Shown here piece by piece: positions 16,973 through 26,113 of a stretch of DNA of 64,000 nucleotides. Below the pieces are notes generated by a model. The model worked only from the letters and a program-made list of their open reading frames with translations. It was not told the origin of the DNA and did not search any database. Position 1 is the stretch's first letter, and each line of letters opens with the position of its first letter. A program made the position numbers and the translations under genes. Location: positions 3,100,001-3,164,000 of the forward strand of contig NZ_CP054698.1 of assembly GCF_014023275.1 (NCBI RefSeq). Reading direction: 5' to 3'. Origin of the DNA: Nostoc edaphicum CCNP1411. GTDB taxonomy: Bacteria; Cyanobacteriota; Cyanobacteriia; Cyanobacteriales; Nostocaceae.

Positions 16973-18625
16973 ATGACCTGGTTTTCCTTGTCCGTGAAAC
17001 GGTGGGGTCGGATTACACAATTCCTATCTTTGTTCTGTCTATGTTTATTTTTGGTTGTTAGTTGCGCTCCTGGTCCTAATTCTTCTACGCCACCACCGGG
17101 TTCTGTAAATAGCCCTACAGGTGATGGTCGTATTACTATAGGTACAACAGCAAAGCCAAGAACCCTTGATCCGGCTGATACCTATGAGTTAGCATCCTTG
17201 GGTTTAGTGTTTAATATGAGCGATCGCCTCTACACTTACCAACCAGGAAGCACGGAAATTGAGCCACAACTCGCCACAGCATTACCCAAAGTTACTCAAG
17301 ATGGCTTAACTTATACAATTCCCTTGCGTCAGGGAGTAGTTTTTCACGATGGGACTCCCTTCAACGCCCAAGCAATGGCGTTTACGCTCAACCGCTTTAT
17401 TCAAAATAAAGGAAAACCCTCATTCTTATTAGGTGATATAGTAGATTCGGTAAATACCACAGGCGAGTATGAGTTAACCATCAAGCTGAAAAAGCCCTTT
17501 GCAGCGTTTCCTTCACTGTTGGCTTTTCCTGGGGTATGTGCGCTTTCACCAAAAGCTTACGAACTCGGTGCAGGTAAATTCAAGCCGAATACCTTTGTGG
17601 GGACTGGCCCTTACAAGTTAGCGCAGTATGGTACTGATTCCATCCGATTTGATGCCTTTGATAAGTATTGGGGAGAAAAACCAGCTAACAAGGGTGTTAA
17701 CGTCCAAATTCAAACTAGTCCGGTTAATTTGTTTAATGCTTTTCGTACAGGCGCAGTCGATATAGCTTATCTGTCGCTACAGCCAGATCAAAATCGCAGT
17801 TTAGAAGAAGGAGCAAAAAAAGGGGATTGGCAAGCGATCGCAGCTCAAGGTAGTGTAGTAAGTTATCTGGTATTAAACCGGAATCAGCAGCCTTTAGATA
17901 AATTAGAGGTAAGACAAGCGATCGCATCAATAATTGACCGTCCACTTTTAAATCAGCGGGCGTTACTTGGTCAAGCAGATCCGCTTTATAGCATGATTCC
18001 TACAACGTTCAATGTTTCTCAGCCATTATTCAAAGATAAATATGGCGATGCTAACTTTGAACAAGCTAAAAAATTATTAACTACTGCTGGTTTCTCCAAA
18101 GAAAATCCCGCAAAAGTACAAATTTGGTATCCTTCTAGTTCGCCTACTCGTAGTTTGGCAGCACAGACACTCAAATCTCTTGTGGATACCAAAATGGATG
18201 GAATACTGCAATTTGAAGTTACCCAAGCAGAAGGGCCTGCCTTTTTTAAAGATATTTCCAAGGGATTATATCCAGCAGCTTTACTTGATTGGTATCCAGA
18301 CTTTTTAGATCCAGATAATTACGTCCAGCCGTTTTTGTCTTGTGACAAAGGTTCAGTTGCTAAAGGATGCGAAGATGGAGGCAGTCAAACTCAAGGTTCG
18401 TTCTACTATAGCGAAGCTATAAATAAACTGATTGATCAGCAACGCAAAGAACAAAACCCTGAAGCGCGTCAGAAAATTTTTACCGAAATTCAAACCCAAG
18501 TAACAACTGATGTACCTTACGTTCCCTTATGGCAAAACAAAGACTATGTATTTGCCCGAAATGGTGTGAACAGCGTACAACTTAACCCTACCCAAATTTT
18601 GGTTTATCACACAATTAAGAAGTAG
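16973..18625 (+). CDS. ABC transporter substrate-binding lipoprotein (peptide type)
   Basis: A 550-residue extracytoplasmic solute-binding protein of family 5 (oligopeptide/dipeptide/nickel). The N-terminus has a lipoprotein signal: basic start, hydrophobic LSLFCLCLFLVVSC with the lipobox cysteine at about residue 31, then a Ser/Pro linker. The mature part shows ITIGTTAKPRTLDPADTYE, the family signature region VFHDGTPFNAQAMAFTLNRF, FVGTGPYKLAQY, and RQAIASIIDRPLLNQRALLGQA. It likely delivers peptides or a similar ligand to the permease encoded next (18934). Ligand specificity is unknown. A partner permease of the same type is at 26435-27550 on the other strand. Confidence 0.93.
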   Translation: MTWFSLSVKRWGRITQFLSLFCLCLFLVVSCAPGPNSSTPPPGSVNSPTGDGRITIGTTAKPRTLDPADTYELASLGLVFNMSDRLYTYQPGSTEIEPQLATALPKVTQDGLTYTIPLRQGVVFHDGTPFNAQAMAFTLNRFIQNKGKPSFLLGDIVDSVNTTGEYELTIKLKKPFAAFPSLLAFPGVCALSPKAYELGAGKFKPNTFVGTGPYKLAQYGTDSIRFDAFDKYWGEKPANKGVNVQIQTSPVNLFNAFRTGAVDIAYLSLQPDQNRSLEEGAKKGDWQAIAAQGSVVSYLVLNRNQQPLDKLEVRQAIASIIDRPLLNQRALLGQADPLYSMIPTTFNVSQPLFKDKYGDANFEQAKKLLTTAGFSKENPAKVQIWYPSSSPTRSLAAQTLKSLVDTKMDGILQFEVTQAEGPAFFKDISKGLYPAALLDWYPDFLDPDNYVQPFLSCDKGSVAKGCEDGGSQTQGSFYYSEAINKLIDQQRKEQNPEARQKIFTEIQTQVTTDVPYVPLWQNKDYVFARNGVNSVQLNPTQILVYHTIKK

Positions 18626-18722
18626 TCATTGGTCATTAGTCATTAGTCATAGCTGTTGACTTTTGACTTTTGACTCTTAAATAAAATCTTTCATGTTCAA
18701 TATATTTGTAGTTAATAGCTAA

Positions 18723-18884
18723 GAGGTTGTTTGAAAAGTGTTTCGCTGTGACTTTAGGTACTTTTAGATCCCCCCTAACCCCCCTTAAAAAGGGGGGAAC
18801 CGGAGTCAAAGTCCCCCTTTTTAAGGGGGATTTAGGGGGATCTAAAACTTTTGATACCGCCAATATGACTTTTCAAACATCCTC
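18723..18884 (+). mobile_element. MITE-like element with TAA duplication
   Basis: Terminal inverted repeats GAGGTTGTTTGAAAAGT (18723-18739) and its near-perfect complement (18868-18884) enclose a palindromic core of CCCCTTAAAAAGGGG-like arms. TAA occurs on both sides (18720-18722 and 18885-18887) as a possible target duplication. No ORF of note. It sits between the binding-protein and permease genes. Confidence 0.7.
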
Positions 18885-18933
18885 TAAGATATTTCCAAAA
18901 ACTGCATTTATAATTTTAAACTTTTAATTGCTT

Positions 18934-19959
18934 ATGTCTCGTTCTAAAGCTTTACAGTATTACATTGTTTCTCGCTTGCTTCTTGCGCCACTTCAGCTAT
19001 TAACAATCATCACCATTGTATTTCTCTTACTAAGAGCAACACCAGGAGATCCAGCAGATGCAATTCTTGGTGGACGTGCGCCAGAAGCTGCTAAAGAGGA
19101 ATTGCGAAAACAACTTGGTTTAAACCTTCCCCTGTGGCTACAGTACCTAAATTATTTGGGAAGCATACTGCGCTTTGACTTGGGAACCTCTTTAATGAGT
19201 CGCGGACAAAATGTTTGGGACATAATTGGGCAATATTTCCCGGCGACGGTGGAGTTAGCAGTATGTAGTATGGCGGTTGCACTCATCGTTGGAATTGCGG
19301 TTGGGACACTTTCCGCCTCTCGTCCTGGGACATATTTTGATGTCGGTGGGCGCTTATTTGGGATCATCACCTACGCACTTCCCATGTTTTGGGCGGGAAT
19401 GCTTTTGCAGTTGATTTTCTCAGTCCAACTGGGTTGGTTTCCAAATTCCAACCGCTTTCCGCCCAATCTGCCGGCGCCGACTCCTGTCACTGGGTTGTAT
19501 ACAATTGATAGCTTACTCGGTGGAAACTTCATTCAGTTTTTCACATCTTTGCACCATCTGGCTCTACCGAGTCTCACACTAGGAATTTTGCTCAGTGGAA
19601 TTTTTGAGCGAATTGTGCGAGTGAATTTGAAGCAAACCTTGCAAGCCGATTATGTAGAAGCCGCTAGAGCCAGAGGGATTGGTGAAAATAAGATTTTAGC
19701 CTCCCATGCTTTAAAAAATGCGCTAATTCCAGTGATTACAGTCTTGGGATTAACCTTTGCGTCTCTGTTGGGTGGGGCGATTTTGACAGAGGTAACATTT
19801 TCTTGGCCTGGGTTAGCAAATCGACTGTATCAAGCGATCGCCGATCGTGATTATCCCACAGTCCAGGGAGTGCTAGTCTTTTTTGGTGCGATCGTTGTCA
19901 GTGCCAGCATTTTAATTGATATTTTAAATGCTTATGTAGATCCGCGAATTCGATATTAG
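18934..19959 (+). CDS. ABC transporter permease (DppB/OppB type)
   Basis: A 341-residue inner-membrane permease of the dipeptide/oligopeptide family. It has an N-terminal helix (LLLAPLQLLTIITIVFLLLRATPGDPAD), then a periplasmic stretch and five further helices. The EAA loop is clear: DYVEAARARGIGENKILASHALKNALIPVI (about 235-265), which couples to the ATPase. The end DPRIRY is typical of DppB. I prefer ATG 18934 (MSRSKAL) to the TTG two codons upstream. It follows the substrate-binding gene on the same strand, separated by a MITE-like insert. The DppC-type partner is 6.5 kb away on the opposite strand, and no ATPase gene is in the window. Confidence 0.93.
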   Translation: MSRSKALQYYIVSRLLLAPLQLLTIITIVFLLLRATPGDPADAILGGRAPEAAKEELRKQLGLNLPLWLQYLNYLGSILRFDLGTSLMSRGQNVWDIIGQYFPATVELAVCSMAVALIVGIAVGTLSASRPGTYFDVGGRLFGIITYALPMFWAGMLLQLIFSVQLGWFPNSNRFPPNLPAPTPVTGLYTIDSLLGGNFIQFFTSLHHLALPSLTLGILLSGIFERIVRVNLKQTLQADYVEAARARGIGENKILASHALKNALIPVITVLGLTFASLLGGAILTEVTFSWPGLANRLYQAIADRDYPTVQGVLVFFGAIVVSASILIDILNAYVDPRIRY

Positions 19960-20009
19960 CCAAGAGTTATTCACTGTTTATAATTTTCTTGTGGGGTGGG
20001 ACGAAAAGT

Positions 20010-20217
20010 CACTGGTGTCAACTTAACGCGAAACCGCACGTCCGCCAGGGATTGTAAATCCCTGTCTCATAGCTAAAGTCCTCTTCAGAGGACTTCATAG
20101 TGCAAAAATTTTCAGTCTACTTCAGTAGACTTGAGCAATTAGTCAGGGATTTACAATCCCTGGCGGGTGAACAACACCCAATCAGTACGCTATTTTTGGC
20201 TTAAGTTGACACCAGTG
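20010..20217 (+). mobile_element. MITE, 208 bp, 17-bp TIRs, 9-bp target duplication
   Basis: Perfect 17-bp terminal inverted repeats CACTGGTGTCAACTTAA (20010-20026) and TTAAGTTGACACCAGTG (20201-20217). Flanks carry GACGAAAAG on both sides (20000-20008 and 20218-20226), a 9-bp duplication with one extra T on the left. A nested inverted repeat (GCCAGGGATTGTAAATCCCTG and complement) and two small hairpins lie inside. No coding capacity. Confidence 0.85.
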
Positions 20218-20263
20218 GACGAAAAGCCCACCCCTTTTTAGTATTTGATAGCTCACAAAACTA

Positions 20264-20605
20264 TCATTTTGTCTGGGAACTATTATGGATTGGAGTTATA
20301 TGACCCAGAGATACCTTTACAGCTAAGATTGGTATAGCTGTAGCTGCAATAAGAACAGCAGTAGCCAGGATAATTGCAACTGGTTTACCACCATATTGAA
20401 CTAAGACTTTAAAAATATTTTCTGCTGTTTGACCTCCAGCTTGAACTAATTCTACTGTCTCTGATTTGTTTAAAGCAGCAGTAATGTTTTCAGCAATATC
20501 GAGAAGTTGTTCTGTATTGTTTGTCTGGCTGGGAATATCTAGAGATTTATCTCTTGGCTGTTGCTGCACGGGTAAATTTTCATTTTCAGCATAGTAAGTA
20601 GACAT
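20264..20605 (-). CDS. small single-span membrane protein
   Basis: A 113-residue protein with GAGAGGAG as ribosome binding site before ATG 20605. It has a polar N-terminus (MSTYYAENENLPVQQQPRDK), a helical middle (TEQLLDIAENITAALNKSETVELVQAGGQTAENIFKVLVQYGG), and one membrane helix (VAIILATAVLIAATAIPILAV, about 76-97), then a short tail. No family recognised. It is divergent from the HTH/ATPase gene at 20804, sharing a 200-bp intergenic region that carries repeated TACGTAGGAT-like boxes. This suggests coregulation and perhaps membership in the same system. Confidence 0.65.
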   Translation of the reverse strand: MSTYYAENENLPVQQQPRDKSLDIPSQTNNTEQLLDIAENITAALNKSETVELVQAGGQTAENIFKVLVQYGGKPVAIILATAVLIAATAIPILAVKVSLGHITPIHNSSQTK

Positions 20606-20663
20606 CGTTTTGCACTCCTCTCTTGTTGGGATGTCTCTATACTCGCCTGTAGTCCATAGTTAT

Positions 20664-20739
20664 ACGTAGGATGTAGGTAAATGTAGGATTAGGTCATAAA
20701 TACAAAGAATGTCTACATAGACGTAGGATTACGTAGGTT
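20664..20739 (+). promoter_or_regulatory. array of A(C/T)GTAGG operator-like boxes
   Basis: Five copies of A-C/T-GTAGG-A/T start at 20664, 20671, 20681, 20721 and 20731. The last four are spaced 10, 40 and 10 bp, so they lie on the same face of the helix. They sit between two divergent genes, one of which has an HTH-like N-terminus. Probably a protein-binding operator; inference. Confidence 0.5.
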
Positions 20740-20986
20740 TTGCTGTAAAATACTAAGCTTATATCCAGGTTTTAACTTTACTCTACCAACTTAACCAGGT
20801 TAAATGGAAGCTGAAGAAGCATTAGAATCTATTAAGCAAATATTTGAGGAGAGGAAAGGAAAAGTAGTATTACTGGGCAAGTTAGAAGAAAAAGTTTTTC
20901 TACTAAGTTGGCAAGGGATGAATTATAGTCAAATGCCTTCTAAAATAAAAAAGTCTAATCCTACTGCCAAACCATATACAGAACAG

Positions 20987-22170
20987 CAGAAATGTTGAAT
21001 GCTGATACAAAACTTTACATAAATAGTTACACTAACTCTAAAAAGGCTAAATTAGTCAACATAACATCATCTCCTCAAACCAATGAACATAGCTGATTTT
21101 CTGACACATACAAGATTGCAAATAGCGGAATTTATCTAATAGTGTATGTCCCCATTGTGCGGGAATAGATAAAAGCTGTAAAATCAGATAAGCTATTAAA
21201 CTAACGTAAATTTGTATGGTGATACCGTTGACGTTTTTGGTAATTAATTTGTCAAGTTTTAAGTGCATCTTTAAAAACTTCCACAAGAGTTCAACTCCCC
21301 AACGTAATCGATAAATATCCCTAATTTCATCATCATTAACAGCTGCATCTCCCGACTTTGGTAAATTAGTCACTAAGCGGAACTCAGTTTTCGTTTCTAA
21401 ATCACAAAAATTAATGACTCTATAGGCAATAGCCTCATCAGATGCACCTACTTTGACTAATCCAGTTGCATCCTCAAATTCTAGTAACGAAATTGTTTTT
21501 TAATCCGCAAAACAAAATATTTGTTTTCTTGTACCAATTCTTGAATGAATTTTAATCCCGCAAAGCCTCTATCCATTACCCCCTACAGCATTAGTTGGGA
21601 GACTAGACATCATCTTGGAACCAAATTTATAATCATGATCATGTCCAAAATTGATCAAGTTATCTTCTGGGCTACCTGTAGCTAAATTCAAAGAACTAAA
21701 AAGTTTGACTTGATGATGACCCAAAACCCATAACAATTTACTTGTCAGGGTAATAATTGTTGAATCAATAGGACAAATAGCATATTTATCGTGTAATTTT
21801 TTGTGAATTTTCTTCTGTACTAATTCATTTAATTTTTGGTAAATTCCTTGAAATTGTTTTTGGCTTCGATGTAAATTTGCTTTAGAAAAAGTAGAAATAT
21901 CTACCTCAAATCCTGTATTGTTTAATCTCTTAAATAAATCTCGCATACTTGTTAAGCTATTATCCAGAGCATAGGATAGCCAGCACTCAAAGAATAGACG
22001 ACTATTCAATACTGGATAATCATTTTTTGGCAGGCTTTTCAAGATATCTTTGACAATTTTGGGAAATGAATTTATAATCACAATCAAACTAATATAGTTT
22101 AAGCCTTCGCCCAAAAATACCATATTTTGGGCTATTTTTATCGGATTTTTCTTACCGTTCAACACTTCTG
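20987..22170 (-). mobile_element. IS4-family insertion sequence, copy 1 (1184 bp)
   Basis: Ends CAGAAATGTTGAA and TTCAACACTTCTG (13-bp TIRs, one mismatch), flanked by 9-bp duplications ACAGAACAG (20978-20986 and 22171-22179). The second copy is at 54210-55393 and has the same length. The transposase reads on the minus strand. Confidence 0.93.
21056..22165 (-). pseudogene. IS4-family transposase, frameshifted (copy 1)
   Basis: A DDE transposase of about 370 residues, starting at a GTG inside the TIR (LNGKKNPIKIAQNMVF). The N-terminal part runs to SSLPTNAVG with CPIDSTIITLTSKLLW, the first catalytic Asp region. A C5 tract near 21580 (C4 in copy 2) shifts the frame. A second shift is needed at an A6 tract near 21495. 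The C-terminal part has YRLRWGVELLWKFLK, the Y-(2)-R-(3)-E-(6)-K signature of IS4. As written the gene cannot make a full transposase, unless the homopolymer lengths are sequencing errors or frameshifting occurs. Confidence 0.85.
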
Positions 22171-23130
22171 ACAGAACAGTATTTAAAAGAAATAGGTAAA
22201 AGTTTAAACGATAAGATTAAAAGAGTATTAAATATAGACGATCTTGATAAAAGAAATTTGAGGGAAGAACTTGAAAACTTTTTTGAGAGAAATTACAATT
22301 ACCATACTAAAAAACTATCTTATACCACTGCGCCAGAACCAAATTATACTACTTATCCAGAGTTACCTAATAATGTATCTGAGCTAAATCAAAATCCCTT
22401 CATTCCTTTTAGTGGCAGAGTAGAAGAAAAGGATCTATTCTTTGACCGAGAGCGCGAAATGCGGCGAGTATTTGAGGTGTTGAATAGCGGTAGTAGTATT
22501 GTTTTAATTGGGGAAGAGGGAATCGGAAAATCCTCGCTGCTATGGATGATTTGCCAAGAAGTAGAAACTCGTCTAAATGTTAAACGTCAGCCAGTTTTCT
22601 TAGACCTGAATTTACTTCATAATGAAAGTCAATTTTATAGTGAGTTGTGCTACGAGATTGGTATACCTGACAGTAAAGACTATCAGTTAACCCGCAATTT
22701 GCGAAGTTGTAAAATACTACTGGCTATAGACAATGTAGGAAAACTTACAGGTGAAGGTTTTACTCGCAACATAAGGGATTATTTGCGCGGTTTAGCTGAA
22801 GGAAGTAATGCTCCGTTGAAGCTGATTTTAGCTGCCACCAAACCCCTAAACAACCTTTTTAAGGATAGTCAGGAGCAAGGTAATACTTCTCCGTTGGCAG
22901 GTATTTGCCAAGAGGAACACATTCATCCTTGGAATGAAGCTACTATGCGTGCTTTTATTACCAACCGTTTGGCTAGAACTTCAGTGAGTTTTACTGAAGA
23001 AGAAATCATCCAACTCATCCAAGAAAGTGGCGGACATCCTCGAAAACTGATGCAACTGTGTTATCGAACTTATTCGCGGTATGTGGAGGGTTTGCAATGA
23101 ATGACACCGCTTTGACCTCTCCCCTACAAG

Positions 23131-23290
23131 GGGCTACGGTGTACACACAAGTTATCGAATTACCCCACCCTAACCCTCCCCTTTCCAAGGGGAGGGAACT
23201 AGATTTTCTTGTTTCCCCCCTTTACAAGGGGGGATTAAGGGGGGTAAAACCCGGATCTCAAAGTAACTCCGATTTGTGTGTACACGTTAG
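23131..23290 (+). mobile_element. MITE-like element, 160 bp, 8-bp target duplication
   Basis: Terminal inverted repeats GGTGTACACACAA and TTGTGTGTACAC. CCTACAAG flanks both sides (23123-23130 and 23291-23298). The core has nested CCCCTTTCCAAGGGG and CCCCCTTTACAAGGGGGG palindromes. It fills most of the gap between the two ATPase genes; an apparent 111-residue frame there (23058-23393) is repeat sequence. Confidence 0.75.
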
Positions 23291-23392
23291 CCTACAAGAA
23301 GAGGGGAGCAAGATTACTCCTACTCCCCCTTCCCTCATAGGGAAGGGGGCTGGGGAGTTAGGTTCTTCACGGGCGAAGATGGAGGTTGAATA

Positions 23393-26107
23393 ATGACCCC
23401 AGTACCCCGCTTAGACTTAGCGCCCAAGTTGAAGCGTCCCCTCTCGCTGTGGAACCCCTTGGATTATCTGCGCCTTTTGTATTGGGTGTTTTTCTTTCCC
23501 CAAGCTTTGCGGTGGTATGTGGATAGATTCGGGGGTGGGTATATTCCTGAAGGGGAAATGAATTGGCGAAAGGGATGGGAGTTATTGCGTCAAAATGCTA
23601 TTCAACGTCAGTTACTTTTTCAAGGATTAGTTTTAACAGTAATTACACCTGTAGCTATAGGTTTAATTTTTCAGACTCTAAATGTTCGCGTTGACTGGTT
23701 AGGCATGGCGGTAGGCATGGCGGTAGGCGTGGCGGGAGGCGTGGCGGGAGGCGTGGCGGGAGGCGTGGCGGTAGGCGTGGCGGTAGGCGTGGCAGGAGGC
23801 GTGGCGGTAGGCGTGGCGGTAGGCGTGGCGGTAGGCGTGGCGGTAGGCGTGGCGGTAGGCGTGGCGGGAGGCGTGGCGGTAGGCGTGGCAGGAGGCGTGG
23901 CGGTAGGCGTGGCGTTCGGCGTGGCGGGAGGCGTGGCGTTTGGCGTGGCGTTCGGCGTGGCGGTAGGCGTGGCGGTAGGCATGGCGGGAGGCGTGGCGGG
24001 AGGCGTGGCGGTACGCGTGGCGTTCGGCGTGGCGGGAGGCGTGGCGTTCGGCGTGGCGGGAGGCGTGGCGTTCGGCGTGGCGGGAGGCGTGGCGTTCGGC
24101 GTAGCGGTACTGCGTCCAGAAACCTGGCTTATTGGATCACCTTTAAACTTGCGAATCATCCAAAACAGTAGTTGGCTACTCCCCCGCATTACTCCGCTTC
24201 CCCTTCCTAATCTTGTTTGGCGTTTGCAAAATTGGTTGCAAAATGATTGGGAAACAGGTTTACATAATACTAATGAACTTCTGGCTTATACCTTACAATT
24301 CGTTCCCGTTCTTCAAGCAGTCAATAGAGTACTTGCCAAAATCTCCTCAGAGCAACTTATTTGGAATGTCTCTCGACTGGCGGCAAATCCTTTTGATTGG
24401 AATATATTACGTTTTGCTTCAGTTTCTCTAGATGAAACCCTAAAGTCAAATTTTATCAAAGATTTGTTCTCTGTCTACTCTTTCTTCCCTCGTTCTTGGC
24501 AAGAAAGTTTACAGGCTCGTTTTGACACAGACATTCGTTTAGATACTCCTGCCAGTGCTGCTGCGGCTGGTTTCTGGCATCTACATGAACATGAGCCAGC
24601 CAAAGCAGTAAAGGCTTTTACAGAAGTGCGTTCTCTACTTTATGGTGAGGAAATGTACACCCTTGCCCAAACTTTAGCGGCGTTTGATAAAGCTCAAAAA
24701 CCAGCCTCTATTGCTGCTATCCAAGTTCCTCCTTTTCCCCAGGAACCGCTTTTACGTCCAGATACCTGGAAAGTCCTTGTTAATCTGCGTCGAGTTGTTG
24801 AAGATGTCCAGTTTGTTAATCGCAGTATCTCACGTTCAGCCAGGTCTTTAGCTCTCAATCGAGCATTAGGCGAACTGACAAAAATCCTAAATCAAGCTGA
24901 CACCTTGCCACAAGCAGAGCAAGGGTTAATCATAGATATTGCTCAAACTTGGAAAGAAAGCCTTTTACAAATCACTGGTGAAGTGGGAGAAATTTCTATC
25001 ACCAAGCCTGTGGTTAATCCTTATGTTGTAGGCGATCCGGTTCAAGGTCATCTTTTTATTGGGCGAGAAGATATTATCAGACAGTTAGAAGAACTCTGGG
25101 TGATGGGTAATCAACTCCAGTCTGTAGTTCTCTACGGTCACAGGCGGATGGGCAAAACTTCTATTCTGCTTAACGCTGCTAATTGTCTAGGTTCACAAAT
25201 CCAGCTAGCTTATGTAAACTTGCTACGTTTGGGAGATAGCCCCCAAGGTGTGGGTGAAGTACTAATGGCAATTTGTGATGAAATTTCTCAAACTGTAAAA
25301 CTTCCACCACCAGATGACGCTGATTTACTAAATCTTCCCTACCGGACTTTTGAACGTTATTTAAAACAGGTTGAAGCACAGCTAGATGGTGGGTTAATCA
25401 TTGCCTTAGACGAATTTGAGAAAATTGAAGATTTAATTGAAGCGAAAAAAATCCCTATCGACTTTATGGGTTTTCTGCGCGGTTTGGTGCAAATGAGTTC
25501 TAAAATCGCCTTTGCCTTTGCTGGTTTGCACACTTTAGAAGAGATGACAGCAGATTATTTTCAACCCTTCTTTGCCAGCGTCATTCCTATTCATGTAGGC
25601 TTTCAAAAACGTGCAGCTACGCGCAAAATTCTCGCTAACCCAGGTAATGAAGACTTCCTCCTCGACTACATCCCGGAAGCTTTAGATGAAATTTATGCCT
25701 TAACAAATGGCCAACCATATTTAGTGCAACTGCTGGGTTTTCAGCTAGTGCGCGGCTACAATGACCTTGTTTTTGAGCAAGGGCGATCGCGTGACCCAGT
25801 TTTCACAGTGGAAGATGTGGAAGCAGTTATCAATGACCCTGAGTTTTTCAAGCGGGGACGCTACTATTTTGATGGGGTTTGGGGTCAGGCGGCGCGGGGT
25901 GCTGAAGGTCAACAAGCAATTGTACAAGTGCTTGCACCTCACCCAGAAGGGTTAAGTCTGGATGCCTTAGCTCAGTCTACAGGTATGAATGACGCTGATT
26001 TACAGGAAGCGCTGAATACTCTGAAGCGTCATGATGTCGTTGAGGAAACTCAGGGAAGGTGGCGGATTATGGTAGAACTTTTTCGCCGTTGGGTTTTGCA
26101 GGAGTAG
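23393..26107 (+). CDS. membrane STAND/AAA ATPase with GVAV repeat domain
   Basis: A 904-residue protein with a GGAGG ribosome binding site before ATG 23393. Order: N-terminal region with a membrane helix ([20 protein letters not shown], about 75-95); a 140-residue array of four-residue [12 protein letters not shown] units (about 104-241) encoded by a 12-bp repeat, hydrophobic enough for several close-packed helices; a helical middle (245-520); a P-loop ATPase with [13 protein letters not shown], Walker [10 protein letters not shown] at about 582-590 and Walker [12 protein letters not shown] near 667; and a C-terminal winged-helix-like part ([27 protein letters not shown]). Likely a membrane-anchored signalling or conflict NTPase working with the upstream ATPase. 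Exact function unknown. Confidence 0.8.
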   Translation: MTPVPRLDLAPKLKRPLSLWNPLDYLRLLYWVFFFPQALRWYVDRFGGGYIPEGEMNWRKGWELLRQNAIQRQLLFQGLVLTVITPVAIGLIFQTLNVRVDWLGMAVGMAVGVAGGVAGGVAGGVAVGVAVGVAGGVAVGVAVGVAVGVAVGVAVGVAGGVAVGVAGGVAVGVAFGVAGGVAFGVAFGVAVGVAVGMAGGVAGGVAVRVAFGVAGGVAFGVAGGVAFGVAGGVAFGVAVLRPETWLIGSPLNLRIIQNSSWLLPRITPLPLPNLVWRLQNWLQNDWETGLHNTNELLAYTLQFVPVLQAVNRVLAKISSEQLIWNVSRLAANPFDWNILRFASVSLDETLKSNFIKDLFSVYSFFPRSWQESLQARFDTDIRLDTPASAAAAGFWHLHEHEPAKAVKAFTEVRSLLYGEEMYTLAQTLAAFDKAQKPASIAAIQVPPFPQEPLLRPDTWKVLVNLRRVVEDVQFVNRSISRSARSLALNRALGELTKILNQADTLPQAEQGLIIDIAQTWKESLLQITGEVGEISITKPVVNPYVVGDPVQGHLFIGREDIIRQLEELWVMGNQLQSVVLYGHRRMGKTSILLNAANCLGSQIQLAYVNLLRLGDSPQGVGEVLMAICDEISQTVKLPPPDDADLLNLPYRTFERYLKQVEAQLDGGLIIALDEFEKIEDLIEAKKIPIDFMGFLRGLVQMSSKIAFAFAGLHTLEEMTADYFQPFFASVIPIHVGFQKRAATRKILANPGNEDFLLDYIPEALDEIYALTNGQPYLVQLLGFQLVRGYNDLVFEQGRSRDPVFTVEDVEAVINDPEFFKRGRYYFDGVWGQAARGAEGQQAIVQVLAPHPEGLSLDALAQSTGMNDADLQEALNTLKRHDVVEETQGRWRIMVELFRRWVLQE
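23700..24110 (+). repeat. 12-bp tandem repeat GGCGTGGCGGTA within a coding region
   Basis: About 34 units of GGCGTGGCG(GTA/GGA/TTC) encode the GVA(V/G/F) array of the ATPase gene. Reverse-strand open frames here (Thr/Pro/Ala-rich) are shadows. Confidence 0.95.
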
Positions 26108-26113
26108 AGTAAA

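Larger units (their letters stand above)
20804..23100 (+). pseudogene. HTH-STAND/AAA ATPase gene, split by an IS4-family insertion
   Basis: The two parts are 20804-20986 (61 codons) and 22171-23100, whose first 9 bp are the duplicated target ACAGAACAG. Removing the IS and one duplication restores one frame of about 367 residues: TEQ joins YLKEIGKSLNDKIKRVL. The N-terminus (MEAEEALESIKQIFEERKGK ... EEKVFLLSWQGMNYSQM) resembles the HTH-like domain that opens many cyanobacterial STAND and VMAP-type conflict proteins. A P-loop ATPase follows: FFDREREMRRVFEVL, Walker A IGEEGIGKSSLL, Walker B KILLAIDNV, and SGGHPRKLMQLCYR in the lid. The downstream part could still be translated from TTG 22258. Disrupted but otherwise undamaged. 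Confidence 0.8.

Noticed and set aside
23671..24189. 172-residue Thr/Pro/Ala-rich minus-strand frame
   Set aside because: Shadow of the 12-bp repeat in the membrane ATPase gene.
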